From positions 1 through 64,000 of the forward strand of contig JALWNT010000118.1 of the NCBI GenBank assembly GCA_027080995.1: a stretch of 64,000 nt of DNA. The letters run 5' to 3'. The translations under genes were made by a program, and so were the position numbers. Each line of letters opens with the position of its first letter. The first letter of the stretch is position 1. The notes under the pieces are model-generated. The model was given only the letters and a program-made list of their open reading frames with translations, was not told the DNA's origin and did no database searches. This DNA is from Campylobacteraceae bacterium (GTDB taxonomy: Bacteria > Campylobacterota > Campylobacteria > Campylobacterales > Sulfurovaceae). This document shows, piece after piece, positions 32,167-40,803 of this stretch.

Positions 32167-34186
32167 CGAATCAAACAACAATCGAAACGGCCGAAGACGA
32201 TCAAACCCCTTCCGCAACGGCAATAAACAGAAAACGGAAAACACCCAAACACGAAACAGCGGTGAAAAACAGCAGGAGAATTCGAAGAACTCTTCCGGAA
32301 ACTCCCGAAACGACAACCGGAGAAACAGCGGGAACAACAACCGCAATCGCAACCAGAACAACCGCAATCAAAACCGCAGCGGTAGCGGCGGCGGAGGGCG
32401 CAGTCGCGGCGGACGCCGTCCCAAGATCGACACCACCGTTCCTGCGGATATGAAAGCGGCGATCCTCGAGAACGAGCGGGTCCAGCAGGAGAGGATGAAC
32501 CCGTGGAAACAAATAGACCTCGGTGCCAAAGGCAAACTCCGTTTCACCCCCCTCGGAGGCCTGGGTGAGATCGGCGGCAATATCGCCGTTTTGGAGAGCG
32601 AAAAAGACGCCATCATCATCGACGTGGGGATGAGTTTCCCCGACGAGACGATGCATGGCGTGGACATCCTGGTCCCCGATTTCAGCTATCTGCACGCCAT
32701 CAAGGACAAAATCCGCGCCATCGTCATCACCCACGCTCACGAAGACCACATCGGGGCTGTCCCCTATCTCTTCAAAGAGCTCAAATTCCCGATCTACGGC
32801 ACCCCGCTGGCCCTGGCGATGATCGGCAACAAATTCGATGAGCATGGCCTGCAGGCGGACAAAAAGTATTTCAACTACATCATCAAGCGCAAGATCTATG
32901 AGCTGGGTGAGTTCAAAGTGGAATTTATGCATATGACTCACTCCATCATCGACGCCTGCTCTCTGGCGATCCAGACTCCCATCGGGACCCTGATCCATAC
33001 GGCGGACTTCAAGATCGACCATACCCCCATCGACGGCTATACCGCCGATCTGCACCGCTTCGCCCATTACGGAGCTCAGGGGGTTCTTTGCCTCTTCTCC
33101 GACTCCACCAACAGCCACAACCCCGGCTTTACCAAAAGCGAGTCGGTCGTCGGCAAAACCTTCGACAACCTCTTCGAGATGGCCAAAGGAAGGGTGATTA
33201 TGTCCACCTTCTCTTCCAACGCCCACCGGATCTTCCAGGCGATCGAACGCGGTGTCAGACATGGGCGCAAAGTCTGCGTCATCGGCCGCTCGATGGAGCG
33301 CAACATCGAGACGGTCCGTCGCCTCGGCTACATCGAGGTCGACGACAGACACTTCATCGACGCACATGAAGTCAACAAATACAAAGACAGCGAAGTCCTC
33401 GTCGTCACCACCGGCAGCCAGGGGGAGACCATGGCCGCCCTCTCCCGGATGGCCACCGACGAGCACCGCCACATCAAGCTCAAACCCACCGACACCGTCA
33501 TCATCTCCGCCAGCGCCATCCCCGGTAACGAAGCGAGCGTCTCCAAACTCCTCAACCTCCTCCTCAAAGCCGGCGTCACCGTCCGCTACAAGGAGTGCAG
33601 TGATATCCACGTCTCCGGCCACGCGTCTCAGGAGGAGCAGAAGCTGATTCTGCGCCTGGTGCAGCCCAAATTCTTCCTGCCGGTCCACGGCGAATACAAC
33701 CACATCGCCGCACATGCCCGTACCGCCGTCAGCTGCGGCGTGGACGAGCGCAATATCCTGCTGATGAGTGACGGCGATCAGATCGAGATCACCCCCAAAT
33801 ACATCAAGAAGGTCAAAACGGTCAAAACCGGCAAGCGCTACATCGACAACCAAAACAACAAAGAGATCTACGCCGACGTGGTGGACGATCGGCAAAAGCT
33901 CTCCACCGAGGGAATCGTCAATATCGTCGCTCAGATCTCATCCCAGACGGGGAAAATCGTCGACAAGCCGGTCGTCACCTCCCACGGCCTGGTCCCCGAC
34001 CGGGAAGACAAGCAGTTCGCCAAAGAGATCGAACAGTTGCTCGAAAGCCATCTGCTCCACTCCAAGATCGACCCCTCAACCAGTCCCAAGGTGATCGAAG
34101 ACGATATCCGCGGAGCCGTGCGTAAACATATTCTCAAACGTTACAAAAAATATCCCATCATCATCCCCACGGTCTTTCTCGTCTGA
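32117..34186 (+). CDS. rnj: ribonuclease J
   Basis: RNase J is a beta-CASP metallo-beta-lactamase nuclease with endo- and 5'-3' exonuclease activity, the main mRNA-decay enzyme in this phylum. The 689-aa protein starts with about 100 residues rich in Asn, Arg and Ser. The catalytic core follows with FTPLGGLGEIGGNIAVLE, VITHAHEDHIGAVPYLF (HxHxDH) and HMTHSIIDAC. The beta-CASP part has STFSSNAHRI and SVSKLLNLLLKAG. The C-terminal domain has FLPVHGEYNHIAAHARTA. A similar N-terminal tail exists in the Helicobacter enzyme. Confidence 0.95.
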   Translation: MEKNQNQNAERQNRSDNESNNNRNGRRRSNPFRNGNKQKTENTQTRNSGEKQQENSKNSSGNSRNDNRRNSGNNNRNRNQNNRNQNRSGSGGGGRSRGGRRPKIDTTVPADMKAAILENERVQQERMNPWKQIDLGAKGKLRFTPLGGLGEIGGNIAVLESEKDAIIIDVGMSFPDETMHGVDILVPDFSYLHAIKDKIRAIVITHAHEDHIGAVPYLFKELKFPIYGTPLALAMIGNKFDEHGLQADKKYFNYIIKRKIYELGEFKVEFMHMTHSIIDACSLAIQTPIGTLIHTADFKIDHTPIDGYTADLHRFAHYGAQGVLCLFSDSTNSHNPGFTKSESVVGKTFDNLFEMAKGRVIMSTFSSNAHRIFQAIERGVRHGRKVCVIGRSMERNIETVRRLGYIEVDDRHFIDAHEVNKYKDSEVLVVTTGSQGETMAALSRMATDEHRHIKLKPTDTVIISASAIPGNEASVSKLLNLLLKAGVTVRYKECSDIHVSGHASQEEQKLILRLVQPKFFLPVHGEYNHIAAHARTAVSCGVDERNILLMSDGDQIEITPKYIKKVKTVKTGKRYIDNQNNKEIYADVVDDRQKLSTEGIVNIVAQISSQTGKIVDKPVVTSHGLVPDREDKQFAKEIEQLLESHLLHSKIDPSTSPKVIEDDIRGAVRKHILKRYKKYPIIIPTVFLV

Positions 34187-34244
34187 TCCCTCTGCACTCT
34201 TGGACCTGAACGGGGAAGAGAGGGCTTCTTCGTCGGAAACCCGG

Positions 34245-34250
34245 TATAAT
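34245..34250 (+). promoter_or_regulatory. -10 element just before kdsD (near-leaderless message)
   Basis: A perfect TATAAT ends only eight bases before the kdsD ATG, and no ribosome-binding sequence lies between. A start site at the usual distance would fall at or one to two bases before the ATG. Confidence 0.5.
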
Positions 34251-34258
34251 CCACTACA

Positions 34259-35254
34259 ATGAATTCCCAAAAACTATCTAAAAACTCTTTGATAGAGAGT
34301 GCCCGAGAAACGCTGAAGATCGAAGCCGAGGCTCTTCGTAATGCCGAAAAACGAATCGGCTCCTCCTTTTTGGAAGCGGTGGAGACGATCTATCATCTAC
34401 GGGGCAAGCTCATCGTCACAGGCATCGGAAAATCCGGCCTGGTTGGTGCCAAGATCGCCGCGACGTTGGCCAGCACCGGAACATCGAGCTTTTTCCTTCA
34501 TCCCAGTGAAGCGCTTCATGGGGATCTGGGGATGATCGGCCCCGAAGACGGCCTCCTGGCGATCAGCTACAGCGGAGAGAGCGAAGAGCTCTCCAACATC
34601 CTCCCCCACGTCCGGCGCTTCGGGGTGCCGCTGCTTGCGATGACCGCGGATGGAAAGTCGACGTTGGCGCTCTACGCCGATACGGTGTTGGACATCTCCG
34701 TAGAGCGTGAGGCTTGCCCTCTCGGTGCCGCTCCGACAGCCAGCACAACACTGACGATGGCGATGGGCGATGCACTGGCCGTCGCCCTGATGAAAAAACG
34801 GAATTTCAAAAAAGAGGATTTCGCCTCTTTTCACCCCGGCGGATCTCTGGGGCGACGGCTTTTTGTCAAAGTCGAAGATCTGATGCGTACGGAAGGACTT
34901 CCCATCGTGGAAGCGAACACCCCGCTCAAAGAGGCGATCGTCGTAATGAGCGAAGGGAAACTCGGCAACGTCCTCGTCACCCGGGAAGGAGCTTTGGAGG
35001 GAATTATGAGCGACGGGGATCTGCGGCGAGCATTGATGCGCAAAGATTTCGATCTGGAGCGACCCGTGCTCGACTACGCCACCCGCAATCCCCGGGCCAT
35101 CGAGGAGAGCGGTCTTCTCGCCAGCGACGCTCTGGCAATCATCGAAGCCTCCAAAGTCCAGGTCCTGCCCATCCTCGATGAAAAAAGAAAAATCCGCGGC
35201 GTCATCCATCTGCACGACCTTGTCAGTGCCGGCATCAAATCGGAGAAAGTATGA
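34259..35254 (+). CDS. kdsD: arabinose-5-phosphate isomerase (KpsF/GutQ family)
   Basis: This enzyme interconverts ribulose 5-phosphate and arabinose 5-phosphate for Kdo synthesis in lipopolysaccharide. The 331-aa protein has a SIS domain with VTGIGKSGLVGAKIAATLAS and SYSGESEELSNILPHVRRFG, then two CBS domains (VEDLMRTEGLPIVEANTPLK and PVLDYATRNPRAIEESGLLA). The SIS/CBS layout and length are typical. Its stop overlaps the next ATG by 4 bp, so it is coupled to rluB. Confidence 0.94.
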   Translation: MNSQKLSKNSLIESARETLKIEAEALRNAEKRIGSSFLEAVETIYHLRGKLIVTGIGKSGLVGAKIAATLASTGTSSFFLHPSEALHGDLGMIGPEDGLLAISYSGESEELSNILPHVRRFGVPLLAMTADGKSTLALYADTVLDISVEREACPLGAAPTASTTLTMAMGDALAVALMKKRNFKKEDFASFHPGGSLGRRLFVKVEDLMRTEGLPIVEANTPLKEAIVVMSEGKLGNVLVTREGALEGIMSDGDLRRALMRKDFDLERPVLDYATRNPRAIEESGLLASDALAIIEASKVQVLPILDEKRKIRGVIHLHDLVSAGIKSEKV

Positions 35255-36051
35255 AAAAAACGGAAGAAGAGGGCATCCGCCTCAACAAATACATCGCCCA
35301 CAACAGCAAATACTCCCGCCGGGAGGCTGACCGCCTCATCGAAGAGGGGCAGGTGACGATCAACCGTCTCCCGGTAAAAGAGCACGGCCTCTTGGTCCGC
35401 CCCGACGACAAAGTCGCGGTAAAAGGCCGGCCCATCCATCCCCGGAAACGCGGCGAAGTGACAATGGTCGTCTACAACAAACCCCGGGGAGTTCTCGTCA
35501 CCAAACGCGACGACCGCGGACGGGCGACGATCTACCACAAACTGCCCGGAAAATTCCGCCATTTCATCCCCGTAGGCCGGCTGGATTACGCCAGCGAAGG
35601 CCTGCTGCTGCTGACAGACAATCCCGAAGTCGCGGAAACGTTGATGCGTAGCAAGCTTCCGAGGAGCTACAACATCAAAATCGACAAAGCGCTCAGCGAA
35701 GAGATGCTCAAAGCGATGAGAGAGGGGCTCGTCCTCGAAGACGCCAGAGAGGGAGGACACGCCGCCAGCAACATTACACGGATGGAATTCGCCCCTTTTC
35801 TCGAAGCGGTCGTCCGGGGAGAAGGCAGTCGCTACACCAAACTCCGCGTCACCATCACCGAAGGGAAAAACCGTGAACTGCGACGCTTTTTCGCCCACTT
35901 CGGCGCCAAAGTCCTGGATCTGAAGCGGGTCGCTTTCGGCTGGGTCGAGCTCAACAACCTTCCCGAAAACAAAACCCGCTATTTCAGCCGTCAGGAGTAC
36001 GAAACTCTGCATAAATTTCTCAAGGAGGCACGCAAGAATGACGACGATTGA
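35251..36051 (+). CDS. rluB: RsuA/RluB-family pseudouridine synthase
   Basis: The 266-aa protein has an N-terminal S4 RNA-binding domain (IRLNKYIAHNSKYSRREADR and LIEEGQVTINRLPV) and a catalytic domain with VVYNKPRGVLVTKRD, IPVGRLDYASEGLLLLTDN (Asp nucleophile in GRLDYASEG) and TEGKNRELRRFFAHFGAKV. RluB makes a pseudouridine in helix 80 of 23S rRNA. A 14-bp overlap links it to yjbQ. The RluB rather than RsuA assignment rests on overall length and composition and is less certain. Confidence 0.85.
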   Translation: MKKTEEEGIRLNKYIAHNSKYSRREADRLIEEGQVTINRLPVKEHGLLVRPDDKVAVKGRPIHPRKRGEVTMVVYNKPRGVLVTKRDDRGRATIYHKLPGKFRHFIPVGRLDYASEGLLLLTDNPEVAETLMRSKLPRSYNIKIDKALSEEMLKAMREGLVLEDAREGGHAASNITRMEFAPFLEAVVRGEGSRYTKLRVTITEGKNRELRRFFAHFGAKVLDLKRVAFGWVELNNLPENKTRYFSRQEYETLHKFLKEARKNDDD

Positions 36052-36433
36052 ACTCGCCAGCAACTACAAAACCGAAATGATCGATATCACCGAAGCGGTG
36101 GCTCACGAAGTGATGAAGCTGGGAATCCGTGACGGTCTGTGCACCGTTTTTACCCCCCATACGACCGCTTCGGTGGTTCTTTTCGAAAAGACCGATCCCA
36201 AACTGCGCCGTGATTTTCTCGCTTCGCTGAGCCGCATCGCTCCGGCGGAGATGGATTACGAAAGCGAAGGGGACAACACTCCCGCGCATATCAAATCGAC
36301 ACTCTGCGGCCCCCGAGTCGTCGTCCCCGTCAAAGACGGCCAACTCCTCCTGGGAGAGTGGCAGGCGATTTTCTTCTGCGAATTCGACGGACCCAGGGAG
36401 AATAGGGAATACATCGTGCAAGTGATTCAATAA
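36038..36433 (+). CDS. YjbQ/UPF0047 family protein
   Basis: The 131-aa protein shows the family signature: GLCTVFTPHTTASVVLFE, then AHIKSTLCGPRVVVPVKDG and LLLGEWQAIFFCEFDGPREN. YjbQ family members have been described as secondary thiamine-phosphate synthases, though their main role is unclear. The stop is followed by a repeat-filled intergenic region. It overlaps rluB by 14 bp and completes the kdsD-rluB-yjbQ unit. Confidence 0.9.
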   Translation: MTTIELASNYKTEMIDITEAVAHEVMKLGIRDGLCTVFTPHTTASVVLFEKTDPKLRRDFLASLSRIAPAEMDYESEGDNTPAHIKSTLCGPRVVVPVKDGQLLLGEWQAIFFCEFDGPRENREYIVQVIQ

Positions 36434-36775
36434 TCTGGTGTATTGGTATATTGGTTATTGGTGTATTGAGGGAAAACGAGCTATGTGCTATGTGTTAAGT
36501 GCTAAGCGTTGGGAGCACAACCTGCCATCCTTTGCTTCACCGCTAAAATCTTTCTCGGTGCTCTCATTCAAATTCCTTCATGCTCCATTCTCAATCGAGT
36601 TTTCTGAAAAACCGAAAGGATACGCTTCCGTCATCCTGAACTTGATTCAGGATCCATGGTTTCATAGATATTGGTACCTTTTGATTCCGGATCAAGTCTG
36701 GAACGCCATGGATTTATCAGCAGATCCAATCCTCAATTTCCGCCATCTGCCTGACGGGCTGAAAGAACACCGTCT
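36434..36775. repeat. non-coding region with heptamer and palindromic repeats
   Basis: No gene is seen here. A TATTGG array occupies 36436-36469. Heptamer units (CTATGTG twice, then TTAAGTG, CTAAG) follow at 36481-36506. A perfect hairpin ATCCTGAA/TTCAGGAT (36633-36653) and TTCCGGA/TCTGGAA (36686-36702) lie between two CCATGG boxes (36654 and 36706). The last pair resembles REP-like palindromes found in proteobacteria. Confidence 0.6.
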
Positions 36776-37963
36776 ATGATATCGCTCGCTCTGAAATATC
36801 GGCCCAAAACCCTCGATGAGATGGTGGGGCAGGAGCACCTGCTTGCACCCGAAGCTCCCTTTCGAAAGTTGGTGGAGGCCGACGCCCTACCCCACTCTCT
36901 GCTTTTCGGCCCTCCCGGCTGCGGCAAAACCACCCTGGCCAGGATCCTGGCAACCCAGCTGGGACGCCCCTTTCATGAGTTCAACGCCACGACCCTCAAG
37001 ATCGACGAATTGCGCAAGCTTTTTCGGGATTATGCCAACGCCCTGCAAAAGCCGCTGGTCTTCATCGACGAAGTCCACCGCCTGAGCAAGACCCAGCAGG
37101 AGGTGCTGCTGCCCTATATGGAGGAGCAGCGGGCCCTGATCATCGGAGCATCGACGCAGAACCCCTACTACGCCCTCACCGCCGCCATTCGTTCCCGCAG
37201 CCATCTTTTCGAACTCAAAGCGATCGACGATGCAGCGATGCGCCGGATGCTCGAACGGGTCCTGAAAGAAGAGGGAATCGCCGTCGAAGCGGAGGCCGCC
37301 GAATACCTGATCCACTCCAGCAGCGGGGATCTGCGGGCGATGCTGGGGCTGCTTGAGAGTGCCGCGGCCGTCGAACGGCCCGTGACCTTGCCTACTCTGC
37401 GCTCTTTGCGCTCCCAGGCGATCCGGGCCGGCTCCGCCGAAGCCGACAGCCATTACGATCTTGCCTCGGCAATGATCAAAAGCATCCGAGGCAGTGACGT
37501 GGATGCCGGGCTCTATTGGCTGGCCCGACTCATCGAGGGAGGCGAACCCCCCGAGTTCCTGGCCAGACGTCTGGCGATCCTGGCCGCCGAAGATATCGGC
37601 AATGCCAATCCCAACGCTCTGAATCTCGCCGCTTCCACTCTCACCATCGTCGAACACATCGGCTATCCCGAGGCGCGTATCCCTCTGGCCCAGTTGGTCA
37701 TCTACCTCGCCTCCTCTCCCAAATCCAACAGTGCCTACAAAGCCGTCAATCGGGCACAGAAGGCGATCCGAGAAGGCACCCTCCTTCCGATCCCTCCTCA
37801 GATCAAAACCCACAGCAAAAGCTATTGCTACCCCCACGATCACGGAGGCTGGGTTGCGCAGGAGTATCTGCCCAAAAAAATGAAATTTTACGAAAGTAAG
37901 GGAATCGGTTTCGAAAAACGCCTGATGGAGTGGCAGCAGAAGATTCGGACAGAAAAGTCCTAA
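36776..37963 (+). CDS. rarA: replication-associated recombination protein RarA (MgsA)
   Basis: RarA is an AAA+ ATPase of the clamp-loader group that acts at stalled replication forks. The 395-aa protein has MISLALKYRPKTLDEMVGQE, Walker A LLFGPPGCGKTTLAR (about residue 50), Walker B PLVFIDEVHRLSK, sensor 1 IIGASTQNPY, and the C-terminal part GSDVDAGLYWLARLIEGGEP with AAEDIGNANPNAL. Length is slightly under 400, as usual. It converges on the next gene with a 4-bp overlap. Confidence 0.93.
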   Translation: MISLALKYRPKTLDEMVGQEHLLAPEAPFRKLVEADALPHSLLFGPPGCGKTTLARILATQLGRPFHEFNATTLKIDELRKLFRDYANALQKPLVFIDEVHRLSKTQQEVLLPYMEEQRALIIGASTQNPYYALTAAIRSRSHLFELKAIDDAAMRRMLERVLKEEGIAVEAEAAEYLIHSSSGDLRAMLGLLESAAAVERPVTLPTLRSLRSQAIRAGSAEADSHYDLASAMIKSIRGSDVDAGLYWLARLIEGGEPPEFLARRLAILAAEDIGNANPNALNLAASTLTIVEHIGYPEARIPLAQLVIYLASSPKSNSAYKAVNRAQKAIREGTLLPIPPQIKTHSKSYCYPHDHGGWVAQEYLPKKMKFYESKGIGFEKRLMEWQQKIRTEKS

Positions 37964-38373
37964 AGAGCAAAGAGCCTCTCTTTTGCTTGATTAGCATCGA
38001 TGAGACCCGCTTGGAAATCTCCAGAAATTTTATCAATATTTTTCAAAAGATAGTCCCGAAACGGCGACGGAGACAAGCGGTTTTCCGCAAAAGAGCGTAT
38101 GGCTTCAAAATCCGGAAACTGGGAAAGCATCTCCTTCCGTAGGGGACTTTGTCTCCAGATAAGTTTCGCTTTTTTCAACGGGACATCTTTTAGGACGAGA
38201 ATCGGTTCTCCCAGAACATCTTTGGCATAGTATTTTTTCCAATCAATATTTTCCGCATATCCTGAAGTTCCGGCATCCGAAGAGACATTCACCCCGCTTT
38301 TGTTGACCAGGAAAAGTACCGCATACAAAAAGGCCGCTCCCACCACCAACAGAATAATCAGCCCTTTAAACAT
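37960..38373 (-). CDS. hypothetical single-span membrane protein
   Basis: The 137-aa protein has an N-terminal membrane anchor (FKGLIILLVVGAAFLYAVLF) and then a hydrophilic, charged part ending IDANQAKERLFAL. No family is recognised. It lies between rarA (4-bp convergent overlap) and the minor pseudopilins. It may be a periplasmic accessory of the secretion apparatus, but this is position-based inference only. Confidence 0.7.
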   Translation of the reverse strand: MFKGLIILLVVGAAFLYAVLFLVNKSGVNVSSDAGTSGYAENIDWKKYYAKDVLGEPILVLKDVPLKKAKLIWRQSPLRKEMLSQFPDFEAIRSFAENRLSPSPFRDYLLKNIDKISGDFQAGLIDANQAKERLFAL

Positions 38374-38470
38374 CTATTCCCTCTCTTCTTTCCAATTTTT
38401 ATTGAATACCTCAACGACAATTTCTCATGATTATAACACAGAGAGTTTCTTGATTTCCAAGGAAAGAGTC

Positions 38471-38860
38471 TCAAAATATACGGAAAAATTTTGCGCTATG
38501 CTCTCCTCTAAGATAAACACTTCGAAGCATAACGGGAAACGAAAGTCCGGGAATCTGCAGAGGAGGCCCCAGCTCGATTTCCCGTTCAATAGAGTGCAGA
38601 ATCTCCCGCGAAGCCCTCTTTCGAATATTCATAGAAGTCAAAGGAGTCAAGGCATCCACTCTTTTTCCGTCGAATCGAGCGATCTCATCTCCCAAAAAGA
38701 GGGAGTTCGCCCAGGCTCCTTCGATCTGTTCTTCCAAATAACGGGTCGCGCGAACGTTTTGCTCCCGTATTTTCAAAATCCCCATGACAACAATCGCAAT
38801 CAGCATTACGGACACTAGAATTTCAATCAGAGTAAAGGCGTGGCGCGGACTTTTCATCAA
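38471..38860 (-). CDS. type II secretion minor pseudopilin
   Basis: The 129-aa protein begins MMKSPRHAFTLIEILVSVML, a prepilin N-terminus with the FTLIE processing site (the fifth residue after the cleavage point is the conserved Glu). The rest has a globular body. Which minor pseudopilin it is (GspH, I or J) cannot be settled from sequence alone; its position suggests GspI. It overlaps the next pseudopilin by 4 bp. Confidence 0.82.
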   Translation of the reverse strand: MMKSPRHAFTLIEILVSVMLIAIVVMGILKIREQNVRATRYLEEQIEGAWANSLFLGDEIARFDGKRVDALTPLTSMNIRKRASREILHSIEREIELGPPLQIPGLSFPVMLRSVYLRGEHSAKFFRIF

Positions 38861-39402
38861 TAATAATTCCCCGAATCGTGCAAATCATCACTGTCTCTTT
38901 CCCACCGTTGAACCGCCTCCTGCAGAGTTGCATAGCGCACGGTATTCCCGAAATAGGTCGGTAGGTAATAGAAAGTACCGTCCGTTTCCACAATCATCCG
39001 ATCACTGCTTCCGTCGGGATAATAGTTGTAGCGAAAACAGACAGGTTGATCGTGGAAACGTCCGAAATCGATGCGTTGAGGGTTTGAAAATTGATCGACA
39101 AGATAGGCTTTGAGTTTGTGAAGTCCCACATTCAATTTTTGAAACTTCTCTCTTCCCTCGCTGACATAGCATTCCGAGCAATCTTTGAGGCACACAAGTG
39201 TCCGGCGAGCCGGAGATGCCTCAGCGTAGAGCCCCTTGATACTTTCAATATCAAAACGTTTCGTTTTCGCTCCTCCTCCCGAAAAGGAGCGGATAAGGAC
39301 CACATAAACAAGAGAGAGCAACATCACAACAATCAAAAGCTCCAGCAGCGTAAAAGCCGTCGTCACCTTTTTTTCAGAATGAGAATCACCTATTTTTGGC
39401 AT
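38857..39402 (-). CDS. type II secretion minor pseudopilin
   Basis: The start at 39402 gives a 181-aa protein with a prepilin N-terminus (VTTAFTLLELLIVVMLLSLV). It differs from GspG by lacking a GspG-type core, and its body contains a pair of cysteines in CLKDCSECYVSEG. It could be GspH-like. An earlier ATG would add 38 unrelated residues. Its start overlaps the gspG end by 13 bp, so the three pseudopilin genes form one operon. Confidence 0.82.
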   Translation of the reverse strand: MPKIGDSHSEKKVTTAFTLLELLIVVMLLSLVYVVLIRSFSGGGAKTKRFDIESIKGLYAEASPARRTLVCLKDCSECYVSEGREKFQKLNVGLHKLKAYLVDQFSNPQRIDFGRFHDQPVCFRYNYYPDGSSDRMIVETDGTFYYLPTYFGNTVRYATLQEAVQRWERDSDDLHDSGNYY

Positions 39403-39803
39403 CGACTGTAATAGATATCGGCTCCTTCTCCTTCTCCACCCTCTTTCCGATCGGCTCCGAAGCTGATCAGATCGAAAGAGTCGCCTTTTTTGACATAGAG
39501 GAAAGGTTGACGCCATGAATCTTTGGGAAGCTTTTCGAGGTAGGGCTTGGACGAGTAGTTTGGATACTTTTCCGCATCGGGATTGTGCAGCAGAGCCTCA
39601 AGCCCCTCTTCGGTGTCCGGATAGGTTCCGTTGTCCAGTTTGAACATTTTTAATGCCTGGGAAATGCTGCTCATCTGGGTACAGACCAGATCACGTTTCG
39701 CTTTTTCTCCCGCACCGATGAGGTTCGGAGCCACAAACGCAGCCAAAATTCCCAAAATCAGGATTACCACCAATAATTCCAAGAGACTGAACGCTTTTTT
39801 CAT
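39390..39803 (-). CDS. gspG: type II secretion major pseudopilin GspG
   Basis: The 137-aa protein starts MKKAFSLLELLVVILILGIL with the prepilin site before Phe5. The body holds LVCTQMSSISQALKMFKLDN and TYPDTEEGLEALLHNP, hallmarks of GspG, followed by a C-terminal SFGADRKEGGEGEGADIYYS resembling the calcium-binding loop of the family. It is transcribed divergently from the gspK-E operon; a shared 85-bp region with TATAAT at 39851-39856 probably holds both promoters. Confidence 0.93.
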   Translation of the reverse strand: MKKAFSLLELLVVILILGILAAFVAPNLIGAGEKAKRDLVCTQMSSISQALKMFKLDNGTYPDTEEGLEALLHNPDAEKYPNYSSKPYLEKLPKDSWRQPFLYVKKGDSFDLISFGADRKEGGEGEGADIYYSRCQK

Positions 39804-39888
39804 TTTGTTAATTCACTCCTTCGTTTGTCGAGCCGTAGAACTTATGTAGCTATAATAGCACAAAGAGTGCAAACGAAAAGGGTGGAGG

Positions 39889-40803
39889 ATGGACGGAGTA
39901 AAAAAGCGCAAAGGGGTGACATTGTTGATCACTCTCTCCGTCATTGCCGCGATGTTGGCTCTAGTGGGCATTCTGATGGGGACTCTCTCTTCCGCCCGAG
40001 CCCATGCAGCTCACAATTCCGCCCTTTTGCAGGCTGATCTGTTAAGAAACGATCTCTCCCGACTGTTGGAGCGTTATCTGAAAGGTCATCCTTCGAAAGA
40101 GACACTCAGCACTATTTACTCCACACCGTTGACCCTCGCAAGCAAAGAGGGAGACTTCACTTTGACAGCGAACTGCAAGCCCTTTTACGACCGAATCCCT
40201 CTACAATGGCTTGCGGGAAACCGTGAAGATCCGAAACAGAGGCGGCGGGTTCTTCTCGCCCTTGATCTTTACCAACGTCTCACCGATGAGGCGCAGATCA
40301 AGGATCCGGATCTGTTGCTGGAGATGCTGCGGAGAACTCTTTCGGGGCGACATGAACGTTTCGGGATTTCCGACGGATTCCAAAGGAAAGAAAATCAAGG
40401 CATCGACCGACGTTCTTTTCAAAACCTGCTCGATGATTATCGATTTTCCGCGGACGATCCCAACGTCTACCGGATAGAATGGGAGCGCTATTTCCGTCTG
40501 CGGAGCCTCGGGAAAGAGACCGTGGGACTCGACAGCGAATATGTCGCTCCTGAACTCGTCGCCTATCTTTACGATCTCGACAGCAACGTAGTCAAAGAGG
40601 AGTATATTCCCGGTAAGCTGAAAGACTTTCTCAAGACCCTTGGCGAAGAGACGCGACGTTACCGATGGCTCTTTTCGCCCGCTCCCCCCAAAACCACCAT
40701 GAATTGCCGGATGAGTTACGGTTTCAGAGAGGGGAGGTATAATGTGGATTTTCTATACGTAAACCGAAGGATTGAAGATTTTGACGTTCAAGCGATCCCC
40801 TAG
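39889..40803 (+). CDS. GspK-like minor pseudopilin
   Basis: The 304-aa protein has a short basic start and a hydrophobic segment (VTLLITLSVIAAMLALVGIL, about residues 10-29), then a large soluble domain. The layout fits GspK, the largest minor pseudopilin, which caps the pseudopilus, although similarity is low and the Glu at +5 is absent as in GspK. It opens a run of overlapping genes that ends in the HerA-like gene. Confidence 0.6.
   Translation: MDGVKKRKGVTLLITLSVIAAMLALVGILMGTLSSARAHAAHNSALLQADLLRNDLSRLLERYLKGHPSKETLSTIYSTPLTLASKEGDFTLTANCKPFYDRIPLQWLAGNREDPKQRRRVLLALDLYQRLTDEAQIKDPDLLLEMLRRTLSGRHERFGISDGFQRKENQGIDRRSFQNLLDDYRFSADDPNVYRIEWERYFRLRSLGKETVGLDSEYVAPELVAYLYDLDSNVVKEEYIPGKLKDFLKTLGEETRRYRWLFSPAPPKTTMNCRMSYGFREGRYNVDFLYVNRRIEDFDVQAIP

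Noticed and set aside
32201-33895. 564-aa open frame opposite rnj
   Set aside because: Antisense shadow; the rnj frame has all catalytic motifs.
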